Under the pieces are notes generated by a model, which saw only the letters and a list, made by a program, of their open reading frames with translations, was not told where the DNA came from and made no database searches. Both the position numbers and the translations under genes were made by a program. A DNA stretch of 64,000 nucleotides from Trachythela sp. YZ-2020 (Eukaryota; Cnidaria; Anthozoa; Malacalcyonacea; Clavulariidae): positions 1,550,001-1,614,000 of the forward strand of contig JADLSH010000052.1 in the NCBI GenBank assembly GCA_016169945.1. The letters are read 5' to 3'. Of the stretch, positions 1 through 12,218 are shown in pieces; within the stretch, counting starts at the first letter, position 1; each line of letters opens with the position of its first letter.

Positions 1-1172
1 AACGAGTTAAAAGATATTCGTGCACTGATGATGCCTGGTTTACCTATGGTCGCACTAACAGCCACTGCTAATTGTAAAACAATGAACTATATTATTTCTA
101 AATTGGATATCGAAGGTTGCATTGTTATTAAATCATCTTCGAACGGACCCAACATTTTTTACGAGGTTTGCATTCTTCCTGATTGTGATGAAGATATGCT
201 ATTCCAATCATGTTTTGGCTTTGTAATTGATCAGCTGTTGCAATACAATTGCAAAGCAGATAAAGTTGTGATCAACTGTACCTCCACCAATGATTGTGCT
301 AGCATTTATGAGTTCTTTGAAAACACTTTGGGGAACAATATTTACAATAACTCACACCAGTTACTGGTTAACATGTACGTCAAGGTTATGGATAAAAAAC
401 AAAGGAGGACATTGTAGCCAAATTTACTCTACCAGATGGTCCACTTAGAGTTGTTGTTTGCTCATCAGCATTTGGACTGGGGGTTGACTGTCCGAATGTA
501 AAGACAGTTGTTCATTTCAAGTCCCCAGATACACTCATGCAATTTGTACAGGAGAGTGGTCGTGTTGGAAGGGATGGAGAAGTATCTAGTAAATCTTTAC
601 TCTTTGTTGGTGGAAGGGAATTTGGTCACTACAAGGCTAAACTTACAAAATCGTCTGCCATGAAAATGCAATTTGATGAACTTGAAAGCATGAAGGACTA
701 TGCTCTGAACACATCAACTTGCAGACGATTTTTGATCTTACACTATTTTGATGGTCTGGATGATGCAGAAAAACAGTGCAAGCTAATGAAGCCACAGAAC
801 TGCTGTGATGTATGTTTTAAAAAGGCTGGCGGATATGTGAGTACAACTGAAGAGCAGTTAAGCTATCTAACTGTTGGTGAAACCAGATTTGATGAAGTTG
901 ATATTGAAGCTCAATTATCTGAACAACAGAAAACTGATGTTCGACAACGTTTGACAAAGTATAGAGATGGACTTATGACATGCATGGAAGAAAGCTTGTT
1001 TGGAGTTGATAAGGTAACTGGTTTTACTGAAACTGTTATTGAACAAATTATTAGTAAATGTAATACTTTCTCCAGTGTCCAGGATGTGTATGATAATATT
1101 GATTTATGGTGTGAAAATCATGCCATTGCTGTTTATAATATTGTTACTAGTGTAAGAAATGTTAACAATTAA
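1..1172 (+). pseudogene. RecQ-like DNA helicase, 3' part, frameshifted
   Basis: The frame is open from the window edge and reads a RecQ-type helicase core. It shows an ALTATA motif III near base 50, the second RecA lobe with a GLGVDCPNV segment (about 470-500) and an arginine-finger motif VI QESGRVGRDG (about 545-575). A Cys-containing zinc segment (CRRFLILHYF... QNCCDVC, about 720-815) follows. The reading frame breaks near 405-412: the first part ends at TAG (415-417), while the conserved continuation DIVAKF... lies in another frame and runs to the stop at 1170-1172. A one-base loss in a GGAGG run would explain it. The N-terminal lobe with Walker A is outside the window. Either a decayed host paralogue or a helicase from a DNA transposon; the family is clear, the origin is not. 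Confidence 0.8.
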
Positions 1173-1289
1173 CCCTGCTTGATAAGATATGTTACTAATA
1201 TATTATACAATAATTGGGGGTGTTTACGGGGATGTAACCAGTAAGAAATGAGTGCCAGTTAAAATATTTTTGATCTTTAAACAATTATA

Positions 1290-1690
1290 ATTTATAAGTC
1301 CAACTTTATACTTTGTCAAACGTTGTCGAACATCACTTTTCTGCTGTTCAGATAATTGAGCTTCAATATCAACTTCATCAAATCTGGTTTCACCAACAGT
1401 TAGACAGCTTAACTGCTCCTCAGTTGTACTCACATATCCACTAGCCTTTAAAAACATACATCACATACAGCAGTTTCATTAGCTTGCACTGTTTTTCTGC
1501 ATCATCCAGACCATCAAAGTAGTGTAAGATAAAAATCATCTGCAAGTTGATGTGCTCATAGCATAGTCCTTCATGCTTTCAAGTTAATCAAATTGCATTT
1601 TCATGTCAGACAATTTTGTAAGTTTAGCCTTGTAGTGACCAAATTTCCTTCAACCAACAAGTAGTAAAGACTTACTAGATACTTATCCAG
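1290..1690 (-). pseudogene. Inverted partial copy of the RecQ-like gene
   Basis: The minus strand here repeats about 580-980 of the plus-strand RecQ-like gene, with small deletions and stops. It includes the segment GYVSTTEEQLS and the adjoining VGETRFDEVDIEAQLSEQQK. With the plus-strand copy it forms a large imperfect inverted repeat with a spacer of about 300 bp. It has no intact frame and is a duplication relic. Confidence 0.8.
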
Positions 1691-1699
1691 TGTTTGCCA

Positions 1700-2518
1700 C
1701 AAGAATATCAAAAGCACCTAATATATTATCTGCCTTTTATGACAGGACTGTGCCTGGGTTTTTCGAAAATCTTACCATGTGTACCAGGTAATTAAAATCT
1801 CTCCCAGGTGGTTGTGCCTGGCACTCACCATCTAGTGCGGTTACATCCCTGTGTTTTATTGGGCAAGAGGAACGTCATGCTAAGGAGACAATATATTGCT
1901 TGACTTGCTGAGTCCCAGCATGGTCTATTCCAGCCTGGGTATATTTCTATGTAATTCAAAATAATTATAAATATTGCATTACACATGCTTACAAAGTGTG
2001 TGTGTAAAATTTTCCAAATAGAAAAATAAGCTCTCTAGATGAAAGGAAATTTATGCAAAGTAATTAGTTTGTATATAACATTATAAGTTAATCTGGGGGA
2101 TGCTGTCCCTCTTGTCTAACCCAACTCTTGTCCAGTTAACACCCCCAAGTTTTGAGTTGGCATTCATTGTACATGCACGTAAATATACTGGATTATCAAA
2201 TTAATCAATATAAAGCCTGTTCATAGATCCCCCCAACCAATATGTCTTGGCCTATTTCCGTATGTTCATGTGCAGTTTTTCATTGTGCCATGTTGGCCAA
2301 TATGGAAGTCCAATATAGTTCTGTAATTAGCACTTGCAAAACTCAAAGCGAACACAAATGTTTTAAAGATGTTGTAATCAATATATTTGATACCTGAAGT
2401 AGAAATCATCAAATTGAAATACAAAATTCGAAAACTTGATCCAGGTTAATGTACATTCCTATAGTAAAATAACTAGGAGGCAACATCATATGAACAGGCC
2501 TTAACTTAAGTCACTAAT
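1700..2518. other. Non-coding stretch between RecQ relic and DUF6589 gene
   Basis: AT-rich sequence with stops in all frames. No transposon ends were recognised here. Confidence 0.5.
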
Positions 2519-5500
2519 TTATGAACCTTCCTTATCACTTTCCTCTTGTTCATCAGCTGTTTGCTGACCCTTTGAAAATCTTTTCACCAATCTTTTGAGC
2601 CAGGCAAACACCTTTCCCATATCTAAATCCTCAATTATGGATTTAGCATGACCTGAAAATGTCTTGTGTTGTCTACCACCTTGAAACTGGAAGACATTCA
2701 TCTTTTGTATATCAAACAGCATGTTATCAACATCAATTTCTGAGCTGAGCTTTGTATGGCTCCGACATTGGGGAGTGACTTCACATTCTTGGTCAAAGTT
2801 CAAAACTACAGCATCCAACTTTTGTTGTGCTTTCACGACTTTTTGAGCATTTTTTTCATCCATCTTGCCTCCTATTCCAGAAAGAAGTTCTTTTGTCTTC
2901 CTTACCTCATGCTCCACTCTCAAATCACAAGCAATGTTCTTACCATGCCCTCCAGAAGTATTTACAAATCTTCCCCATTTCAGTTTATGTGCCATACAAG
3001 GTGACAGGAGTGAGTTCAAAAGAGCAATGTACCGGAAAGCTTCAAAAGCATATTTTGTCCTGCTTCCCTTTCTTCTAACTTTTGCCTTGAATATTAGCAG
3101 GAGAAGCTTCCAAATCTGTTCTTCTCGATCACCATCCCCTTCACGTATTGCATCTTCAAATTCCTGGAACACTAATCCAAGAGACAGTGTGGAACATGCA
3201 TAATTGTAAACACAGTCCTCTTCAGTGTTTTGGTTTGGACCATTTGAAGTGGTACCAGTTGTATGACAAGCCATCCATGGAAGGTAGCTGTGGTTTCTAC
3301 CATGATTAATTCCATCTAGGAAAAATTTTGTTATCCTTAGACATGATTACATGATGTATTCTAACATGTAAGCAAACTATAGTGAATAGTTACTGTATAT
3401 GGACTAGTAATTAACATAATAATTTATGATGTTCTTATTCAATAATAAACATAGTACCATCGTCCATTTCTTTATTTCTTGGTCGCTTGGTCTTCTGTTT
3501 TTCTGCTGTAAAAACGAAATAGCATTATTATCGTGTAGTGCATTGCATACATTGTCATATACACGGAAAAGTAATGAGCATTCAGTTAATCAAGTTATAT
3601 TTCATGAATATACCTTAATTTGTAAACCCCATACAAAATCGTAAATAAAAAGAACGCCAGTGTGCTACAAGTACTAGTCGCTGTAACTCTTTTCATTGTT
3701 ACAACCACAAGCACTTGTAAATAGTTAACATATGAATTTATTCCTTTAACAACAACAGTTCTCTTCAACATTCGTGTCCATGAAAATGGTCATGTTACAG
3801 ACATTACTAAGCACTTGTCATAATAAATATATGGTACAAACAAGGTCGCGGACCAGTTGTCGCCCCCCCCCTCCCACAAAAAAGAGATGACGCTGTGTCT
3901 ACCACAGGTAGGTGCCCCTTTTTGGCTGTGCCCCCTACTTTTGAGATGCTTCCGCGGCCTCTGGGTATAAAGGCCAGTACAGAAAAAGTGTGATACAAAC
4001 CAACAATCCTAACTGACTCAGCTACTCAATGTCTATCATTGAAAGACCGCTAGAAGTGCATATACCTTCCTTCTGGTACTCGGAAGTAACATCCATGTCA
4101 CCCATGACAAATTTATCCAAAATTTCAAACACAGAGTTGTACAGCCAATCCTTTTTCTCTGTTGATTTTGTTGATTCAGGTGGTGGAGCATGATTGTTCG
4201 GAATACCATCAACGTTCTCCATTCCAAAATATTCCAATGCAGCAGCCAGGCAGTGAGCTTGGACGACATCATTGAAAAAGTCAACAGACTAAAAATAGAA
4301 AAAGCACTAAAGAACGACACTACTAACTAATTTTGACTCTGGTGTAACATCTGTTATAGTTGTTTATGAAAGAATTTTTGCACAATCCACATTTAACGGC
4401 ATTACCTGATTCATTTCATGCTTAACATCTCCAGTAACACTTGTACGATGGGCACTACACCGTAACTGGTATAACGTACCAATGTCCTGGGCAGATTTGT
4501 CATCCCACAGATATGAAAAGATAACCTACAACAAAAAAATGGCGAATTGCATTTACATGGTAAATTTATCATGAAGTTTAACCTTTTACCTCTCATCTCC
4601 AATGCCTGAAATAGATAAGCCCCCCCTTGTGCTCAATATCGGATTAACAATATGGTTCGCTTACCATATTGAAATTTTTGTTCATTTTGGTACTCCTCAC
4701 AATGTCCATTTAAATCTGGAAGAAATTGTGCTAAATTTGATAAAATTGAGATCTTTTTACACTTACTATGAGCAAAGTCATCTTGGTGTGCCAGTCCTCT
4801 GCAGTGGGCAGAACGTCTGCCAGACGTTGTTCTTTATCAATCGATGTCTTCCGTAATCTCTGTACACCGACTGCACGCTCACAAGTTAATTGATCCCCAC
4901 CAAAGACTACTTGTTCACTTGCATTTCCTTCGTGGATATATTGATGCATAAACTCAAGAATTTCTACCATACCTTCACCACTTGATTCGTTAGCAAATAC
5001 AAAGCCAAGATTGACAACACTGCTTTTCTTGCTCATTTCCGCGCTGTATTTGTGTGCAATGTGCTTTGGGACATACTTCTTAAATGGCTTCAGAAAAGCC
5101 AATTTACCAATCACATTGCGCAAAAACAAAATGGCAAAATTACTTCTGAACTTGCTGATGTCATCAGGTGATAACAAGAAGGTTGTCAAAGGTAATGTTG
5201 CCAAGTTGCAGATGGGCTTATCATCAGGTAGTGCATCAGATGAAACCCTTTCTTGTATTGCCAGTGTTAAAAACCAATGGTAATCCTTATTTTGGTTTGT
5301 GCTCCTCTGGTCTCTAGGCTATTCGAATAAGAAAAACTTTTATTTAAGCAACTGTAGTATTTACTACAAACTTAAAACAATAAGATAAATCTCGTTTCTT
5401 AAATGACGTCACAAACTTGCTTCCAGACTCCGTCATTACGTACCAAAATAGGACAACTTTTCCTAACTTAGTCCATCTTACAAACGATAAGCTACTTTTT

Positions 5501-7043
5501 CATGTTCTATTAAAATATCAAATAAAAATGGCTGTATAGGCTCTTTAACCAACGGTTAATTGGGTATGCAGACATGATTCCTATTTTTGCGCTATACTTA
5601 CATCTACTCTCATATCAATGTTGTCACCCAAGAACTTCACTCCACCTGGATATGTCTTAAACCACTGTTTTGCCAGACTATCATGGTTTTCACCAAGCTT
5701 CAGCAAGAATTTCATCGTAGTGTCATAAGACATACAAAGCTCAAGGTGATTTAGTCTGCTATATCCCTGTTCACAAAACAATCCAAACCAAAAGATATTG
5801 ATCAATTGAATATCCCCGGAAAATGAACTTGAAAAAATCCCAGGAAAGTATAGTGGCAGGATAGCTAGTTCCTTTATGTAGGTATATAACGAATTAGATA
5901 GTTAATACGTGCAGAGAAAAATATATTGCTTTTCTATATACCAGCATGGGCCGATTGTATAAAGTCTTAACTACGTTTTATTCCCCGTTTTGCACTATAG
6001 TTAACGCTAACCATGCAGTTCTTTATACAACCAGCCCCAATATGAGCGTGTTACTACATGGCTTATTTTTCGTTCAGTTCTAATTTCGTGCAAATTTAAA
6101 CACAAGCAATGATGTAATTTGTAACATTTGTAAATTTTACAAGGCTGCAACAACTGTTCCGTCATAGTAAAGTGTCTTTTCATTTTACTCGGTTCAGGTT
6201 ACCTCCTATTCATTCATTATATATAGGAAAAACAAATTTCCAACATTTCATATATAACGTGCCTTAAAAAATATTTACCATTTTAGTCATGCCTCCCTTT
6301 AAAAGTAGCAAGGAAACCACATATTGGGCAGCACTCATGTTCTGGTTTCTAGCTTTCATCAGCAAAGAAATAGCCATCCCTGCAGCAATCAGCTTCCTTT
6401 CCCTGGATTTAATGGTGTTCCTGTCCGCACTTTAAATTTTTAGATTTATAATGGCGAGCACAATTTGATACAACGTATTTGCTTTCTCATTTATTTCGTC
6501 CATCAACTTCAAAAAGCTAAATTTCGAAATGTCGTTTATTCCTTTCTTACGCAACAAAGTGGTATTTTCCGTTTCTGCAGAACACATATTCGCGCATTCA
6601 CCTTTCAATAAATTTGCAGTCTTTTCTACACATAACTTCTTTCCGCAGTCCGAAGAAAGAACTTCCTCGACAACATTGTCATCATCATTTTTCATGAGGG
6701 AATGGCAAAGGTTGTTCCATTTTTTGTCAACAACAACAGATTGTTGCCCTCTAATTGAATGGCATATAAGTTGGTATGTAAAGTTTTCACTTTCGACCAT
6801 TGATGCGCTGTCAGCGATAGTAACTGACGGAGTTAACAAAGTAAACGATGGCCTAATACATGGCAATGATGGCGTAGATATTGTAGGTAAAAACAGTCCT
6901 GGCAGTTTGGGTAGGGAACTTGGATACAAAAGCACATTTGAATGTGAAGAATACGCCGAAGGCACAGTGGTAAATGTTTGACCTGATGACGATGAAGGAA
7001 GTGGGGTGGTAACTATTGTTTTAGTTGAATTAGATTGGGTCGG
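2519..7043 (-). CDS. DUF6589 domain protein, exons 2-7 of a spliced gene
   Basis: Six minus-strand exons can be joined by visible splice sites: 6279-7043 (acceptor TTTTAG, donor GTAAAT), 5602-5766 (ACAG / GTAAGT), 4767-5285 (AAG / GTAAGT), 4406-4525 (TGTAG / GTAATG), 4066-4288 (TTTTAG / GTATAT) and 2519-3315 (CCTAG to TAA). Phases match at every junction. The product carries the DUF6589 signatures: FLGDNIDMRV (exon 3), FGGDQLTCERAVG and an EDWH motif (exon 4), GTLYQLR (exon 5), DGDREEQIWK and GGHGKNIACDLRVEHE (last exon). This family is abundant in cnidarian and sponge genomes and of unproven function; a transposase-like role is inference. Exon 2 contains an in-frame TAA (6432-6434) directly before a conserved helical segment (ADRNTIKSRERK), so this copy may be a recent pseudogene or may start downstream. 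Introns of about 100-800 bp show nothing else. Confidence 0.75.
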
Positions 7044-7505
7044 CTAAAAGAATAACAAACATTTAAAATTATGCGCAAGGCCAGTAAATTAATCAGAACA
7101 CTTATAATTATAAGAGAAAACAAACCAAGACAACATTACAACAAGCAAACAAAAACACCAGCTGGAAAAGAATCGAAATGACAAATGCAAAAATATTCGG
7201 TTTGGTTTAATTGTGTGAATAGTTTGCGTATGTTTCAATTATTGAATTTTTTCGTGTGATATTTTTATATGCGACGAGTGTATTTATAAACACATGCACC
7301 GAAAGCCAAGGATAAAATATTTTTCTGCAACCACATTAAATTGAATAGTGCTTGCAAACTATAAGTAAGTTTTGTAGTCAGATGGTGACTGGTTTAGTTT
7401 TTCAATAGTTTTGTAGACTGCGTAGCAAATTCAAATTTTCTATCTTATCTTTTGTTACAATGCAATGCAAAATAGCAAATATTTAACTGCAATTATACTT
7501 CCTAA

Positions 7506-7919
7506 TTAAAACAATAACACTCGCAAGAACAGCCTAAAAAAAAAAAAAAAAAAAATATCGTTGGAAAACTGTAGTGATTTTGCTGAGAATCTGGAATCTC
7601 TTTCGCGGCCAACACGCGCTGCTTTTGAAGGCGGAAATCTTAAGACATTTGGCGAGGCTGGAAATGTTTTCCTTTTTCCGCGAGGGCTAATGTTCTCTTT
7701 ATACTTTTTAATTTTTCCGACGGCCCTGTTCGCACTATTCCTGCAATTTCGACAGCAATGACGAGACAGTTCAGGCTTATCTCGTCTGATGGACAACGTA
7801 TATGCTTTAAAAAAGAGCAAAGCTGTTGGTGTATAATCATCTTCTGCATTGTACAATACATATCTTCTGGCGGGAGGACACAATTCATTGCAAAATCGGC
7901 ATGGAACTTCGGCAGACAT
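7506..7919 (-). CDS. Probable first exon of the DUF6589 gene, Cys-rich zinc-binding N-terminus
   Basis: The exon opens with an ATG and reads MSAEVPCRFCNELCPP, then a hydrophobic and aromatic stretch, then HCCRNCRN. The two paired-cysteine clusters about 45 residues apart are what a treble-clef or ZAD-like N-terminal finger would show. A basic tail follows (KIKKYKEN... GKRK). Such Cys-pair exons are often found at the N-terminus of DUF6589 proteins, and the exon lies upstream of exon 2 in the same orientation. A clear donor is not visible; the frame runs into a poly-T tract (about 7536-7557), so the joint to exon 2 is uncertain. Confidence 0.5.
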   Translation of the reverse strand: MSAEVPCRFCNELCPPARRYVLYNAEDDYTPTALLFFKAYTLSIRRDKPELSRHCCRNCRNSANRAVGKIKKYKENISPRGKRKTFPASPNVLRFPPSKAARVGRERDSRFSAKSLQFSNDIFFFFFFRLFLRVLLF

Positions 7920-8159
7920 ATCGTACTTTGAGATGTTTTATACGTTTTGCGCGTTGAACAGGTGTAAGGGTTTTCCCTTTTCCGGAAGTCAATCGCAAGC
8001 GTTTTGATTGGACAAGTTGACCCATGCGCATGCAAGTTCGTCTGGACCCTCCTTCGCCGCCGCGCCGTGTGGCCAGAAGGGGGTCTGGGACTGGACTAAT
8101 CTGAGATCGTATTACACCATCACCATGCCATGCGGTCCAACACACATCAAGTCAAAAAT

Positions 8160-9545
8160 ACATCATATTTATATAAGAATATTTTGTTTCGGTTGAAGTC
8201 GATAATATATATCCAAACGTTAGGCGATTAATATCAAGCAACAAAAGCATAAACAAAATGCCTTAATGTCTATATTTTAGACGACCGCAGTAATATAACA
8301 TAGCCAGCGGTCATCGCCTCACGCGCACAGATTGCTCTGTAAATACAAGTCGAAAATCACCACAATAAATGTAGTTAAAATATAATATATTTGCATTAGG
8401 CCGTAGCCGTACAAGACTTGTTCCTTTCCCAAACATACTTCGGAATGTACGATTCGGCACCAAAATTTCTGCCCAAGCAGAAGCTTGTGTTGTTGATAGC
8501 GCTCAACAGCTCTTGGACAGAAGAATTCGGCGAAGCGTCGATTCGCTTCCTCAGATCAGCTTGAATTTCCACCAGACATTGCTCATCGTTGTTCTCAAAC
8601 ATGGCCTGAACGGCCTCGTAAATACTACGAGACATTGCAGTATATTCGTATTATATTTTCCGAGCTACTTCGATTGAATCTTTGCGGTCAAAGCTGCGAT
8701 CAGAAAGAATCATGCCGTATAAACTGAAGCCTGATGCACCTGATCGGTCAGAAAAATCTAGCCAATGGGAATTCAGATTTTTTCAATTTAGCCAATCGGA
8801 TACCTTGTATACTAGCGCCTGATCGCTGAACTCCCCGCAGAACGCGCTCTCAGGCGTTTTCTCAGGCGTTTTCCTGACGACTGCCCCCCCCCCCCATTAC
8901 CCCCCGGTTTGCTAACAGAAACACTTTCAAACTTGAGATCTCGTTGACTCTACATAACTCGGCAAAAGGGACTGGCACGAGTTTCAAAAGAGCAAGATTA
9001 ATTGTGCTGTCTCGCTGGCGCTCGGAGGCAATTACTTGAAATCATTCTGGCTACAGAATCTTGAAATTTGGCGCAAATTATACCTTGAAAGCCAAACCAT
9101 TTAAACTCAGCATTGAAATCGATGCGCAACAGGCAATTAGTGATGATTTTATGTACAGTTCAATCACGAGCAGGAGTGTTTTATTACTTATTAGGTTTAA
9201 AACCGTATTAGACCTAATAAAACACGTACTGCGAGTTTATTGAATGGCTTCAAAAACATCTCATTAGTGTTCTTTATATAAAGAATTCTTATTAGGATGA
9301 GCTTTTATATAAAGAATACTATTCTAAGCACTCGTAATAATATGCGAAGAGCAAATACGTAATAATAGTAGTTGTATGAATGTATGGGCATATATTACGT
9401 GCATGGGTAGGCAGCAAAGCTATAAAATGCACGAACAACGGTGTGGCCACAGAATAATAATGTATAGAGAAGGGTCACTCAGCGAGGCAACGTGTCCTCG
9501 TTTTTTGCAAACTATCTACACGAGGTACGAGTTTGCGTTCTTAAG
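8160..9545. other. Mostly non-coding, small inverted repeats
   Basis: Outside the short ORF at 8396-8635 there is a C-tract at about 8885-8895 and a hairpin at 9176-9226 (arms GTGTTTTATTA and TAATAAAACAC). A pair of TTTATATAAAGAAT palindromic segments lies at 9270-9320. No coding potential was recognised. Confidence 0.45.
8396..8635 (-). CDS. Short ORF of unknown function
   Basis: A 79-codon frame that begins MSRSIYEAVQAMF and ends WERNKSCTATA. Composition is protein-like (mixed helix-forming residues, few low-complexity runs), with better codon use than neighbouring random frames. No family was recognised. It could be the first exon of a host gene transcribed leftwards. Existence as a gene is unproven. 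Confidence 0.3.
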   Translation of the reverse strand: MSRSIYEAVQAMFENNDEQCLVEIQADLRKRIDASPNSSVQELLSAINNTSFCLGRNFGAESYIPKYVWERNKSCTATA

Positions 9546-9547
9546 TG

Positions 9548-10208
9548 CGGGAATTCACTAGTTATAAAATCTATATACATGTGGGACGAGATTTCGTCAT
9601 TGAGTGAAAATTCACTATAATCTATATACATGTGCGACGAGATTTCGTCATTGAGTGAGAATTCACTATAATCTATATACATGTGAGACGCGATTGCGTT
9701 ATTGCGTGAGAGTTCACTATAATCTATGTTCATGTGAGACGAGATTGCGTTATTGAGTGAGAAGTCACTATAATCTATATGCACGTGAGACGAGATTGCG
9801 TTATTGAGTGAGAATTCACTATAATCTATATACTGTACATGTGAGACGAGATTTCGTTATTGAGTGAGAATTCACTATAATTTGTATTCATGAGAGACCA
9901 GATTTCGTCGAACTTGAGTGAGAATTCACTATAATCTATGTTCACGAGGGACGAGATTTCGTTATTGGGTGAGAATTCACTATAATCTGCGTTCATGACA
10001 GACGAGATTTCGTTATTGAGTGAGAATTCACTATAATCTGTGTTCATGAGAGACGAGATTTCGTCGTTGAGTGAGAATTCACTATAATCTATGTTCACGA
10101 GGGACGAGATTTCGTTATTGAGTGAGAATTCACTATAATCTATATTCACGAGGGACGCGATTTCGTTATTGAGTGAGAATTCACTATAATCTGTGTTCAT
10201 GAGGGATA
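9548..10208. repeat. 51-bp minisatellite, about 13 units
   Basis: Tandem units of 51 bp, each containing ATTCACTATAATCTAT and a small dyad GACGAGATTTCGTC (arms GACGA and TCGTC). Early unit starts at 9610, 9661, about 9711, about 9762 and 9813 give the period. Two units differ by short insertions, near 9832 and 9908. Because 51 is divisible by three, the minus strand stays open as a 17-residue repeat, but there is no other sign of coding. Degenerate single units recur near 19,560-19,720. Confidence 0.9.
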
Positions 10209-10268
10209 TCCTCGTTTAGTGAGAATTCACTATGAACGGTATATCCAGTATATGTATGAGCCGACGAG

Positions 10269-10450
10269 ATTTACACAGCAAAAAATCACTTTCTTATTTT
10301 AAGAAAAAAAAATCTTATTTTAATTTAATTCTTGGGAGAATAATAAGAAAATTTTCTTACTCATTTTCTTAAGAACAATTTTCTTAAGAAAATCATATGA
10401 TTTTTTTCTCATAAGAAATTTGTGAGAAAATTTCTTAAGAAAATGTGCTA
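10269..10450. repeat. AT-rich palindrome cluster with CTTAAG cores
   Basis: Several overlapping inverted repeats of the type TTTTCTTAAGAAAA lie in this short stretch. They would fold into alternative hairpins on either strand. No TIR or gene was recognised around them. Confidence 0.6.
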
Positions 10451-10559
10451 TTTTATTACTGAGAAAGTTTGTAAAAATTCCTATAATGAGAATATATAGT
10501 AGCATGCATTTACAAATTAGAAACTACTATATACATTATTAAAGTTTCAGACGTTCTCT

Positions 10560-10625
10560 GGTTTAAAATATTTATTATTTACGAGCTTTCGGCTGCCAGT
10601 CTGCAGTCTTCAACGGGTTGATTAA
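10560..10625 (-). other. Hammerhead-like motif, possible Penelope-type relic
   Basis: The minus strand reads TTGAAGA, a short stem CTGC...GCAG, then CCGAAAGC. This is close to the conserved core of hammerhead ribozymes (CUGANGA, stem II, GAAA), which are known from the terminal repeats of Penelope-like elements and retrozymes. The first core base is T instead of C and two extra bases sit before GAAA, so activity is doubtful. No RT or GIY-YIG frame was seen nearby. Confidence 0.25.
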
Positions 10626-11758
10626 AGTATATTTGTCAGTTAAACTATATACAGTATATTTGTCAGGCCAATTTCTGGTTAGACCCGGTGGCTATATACA
10701 GTATATGTAGATTAAGACCTTGAAGAAGCGGTCAAGTCCATTCAGAATATGCACTCTGTGAAGACCCTCGCAAGAATACATAGTTCATGATGCACTCTAC
10801 ATTGAGGTGATATAACAGAAACAAAAACAGATCCGTCCTGAAATAATCTTTTACTCATAATCTCGCATGCAATTATACAAGGAATACTGTGAGAAGACTT
10901 TTATTACATTTTGTATCCCACATGCATGACTAAACGGACTTGACTGCCTGTTTAAGGAATCCACGCACTTCCTGCATCACCTGCATGGTAGTTTATATTT
11001 GTAAAGTTCAAGTTCTATCTATCATGAATGCTTATGAAATATACATTCTACAGATCTATCACAGCAATACTTAGTGCTGAATTAATCAGTATCTTCAAAC
11101 AATGTATCAAGGGCTTTTTGGCAGGCTCATTCCTTTACTAATCCCATAACATATCAATGTCTCGTTTCTTCAGTCAACCATTGAAGACAATCTTTCTTTA
11201 AATTCATCCCTACCTTCTCAACCTCCAATTCCCAAGACTCTCCTTGCTTCCTCGATGATCTGTTAATTTAAGAAGGCCCTAAGAAAGCAAAAAAAGTTTT
11301 TCTTTGCCAAGAAATAACATTACCTATGTTATACACTTATGATATCTACACATCAGATATCAGCCATAAGTTTGTTCAGGTCATACTACCAATTTTTGTA
11401 CATACTAGATTCGAAATGACAAATCTCTTTTGGCAAATACATCTCTTTTGCAAAAGAAAACAAAACATTTCAAAAGTTCAGATTAAGGAAATTCTGCAAT
11501 CTTACAAAGTTAGCTAGGAGTGAATAGAAGTCTAATAGTAACACAAATGCATGAAGGGACATATTGAGTGATATTCAAATTATGTATACTTTTGTACCAT
11601 GTTTAGTCATTGCCGGTAAACTCTAACATATATAATTGGACATTCTCATCATAACTGCTTTGTCCTAACTTTAACTTCAGCCAAAATATCAAATCTGTGC
11701 AGTTCTGTGTCATCATTCTTGCTGATTTCACAGTAGTGCTAATATATGGTTAGTAGGC
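10626..11758. other. Non-coding stretch
   Basis: AT-rich unique-looking sequence with only short spurious frames. I see no gene, RNA or transposon end here. Confidence 0.4.
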
Positions 11759-11761
11759 TAA

Positions 11762-12215
11762 GGAGCCGATTACATGGAGCATTCTCAACCTCTGGGTTGA
11801 AGACAGCCGTTTACCGGGTTGAAATTTTTTGCGATTACATGGACAATTTCAACCCCGGGGTTGAAATGCTCAGTCTTGTTTTCTTGTAATAAATAGTCAC
11901 TAAATAGTAATAAATAGTCACGCATGCTCCAATAACTCATGAATAATTTCAGCCCTGGATTGAAACGATTACATGGCAAAATTTTCAACCCAGGGCTGAG
12001 TTCAACCCTGGGGTTGAAATCTCAACCCTGTTTCAGCTAGCAGGGTTGAAATTTCAACCCCGGGGTTGAACTCAGTCCTGGGTTGAAAATTTTGCTATGT
12101 AATCGCGCGTTTAATTTTGATAGAGTTTTGTATTACAGGCAGGGCTGAAATTTCAACCCGGTAAACAGGGCTGAGTTCAACCCCGGGGTTGAAAATGCTC
12201 CATGTAATCGGCCCC
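11762..12215. mobile_element. PIF/Harbinger-like MITE, 454 bp
   Basis: Near-perfect terminal inverted repeats begin GGAGCCGATTACATGGAGCA on the left and GGGGCCGATTACATGGAGCA on the right (reverse complement). TAA sits on both sides (11759-11761 and 12216-12218). A TAA/TTA 3-bp target duplication with a GG-starting TIR is the Harbinger pattern. The interior is made of repeated TTCAACCCCGGGGTTGAA-type palindromes and has no coding frame, so the element is non-autonomous. Confidence 0.75.
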
Positions 12216-12218
12216 TAA

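Noticed and set aside
9512..10200. Minus-strand repeat protein of 17-residue units
   Set aside because: The frame follows from the 51-bp satellite unit; no start context, flanking domain or splice signals support a gene.
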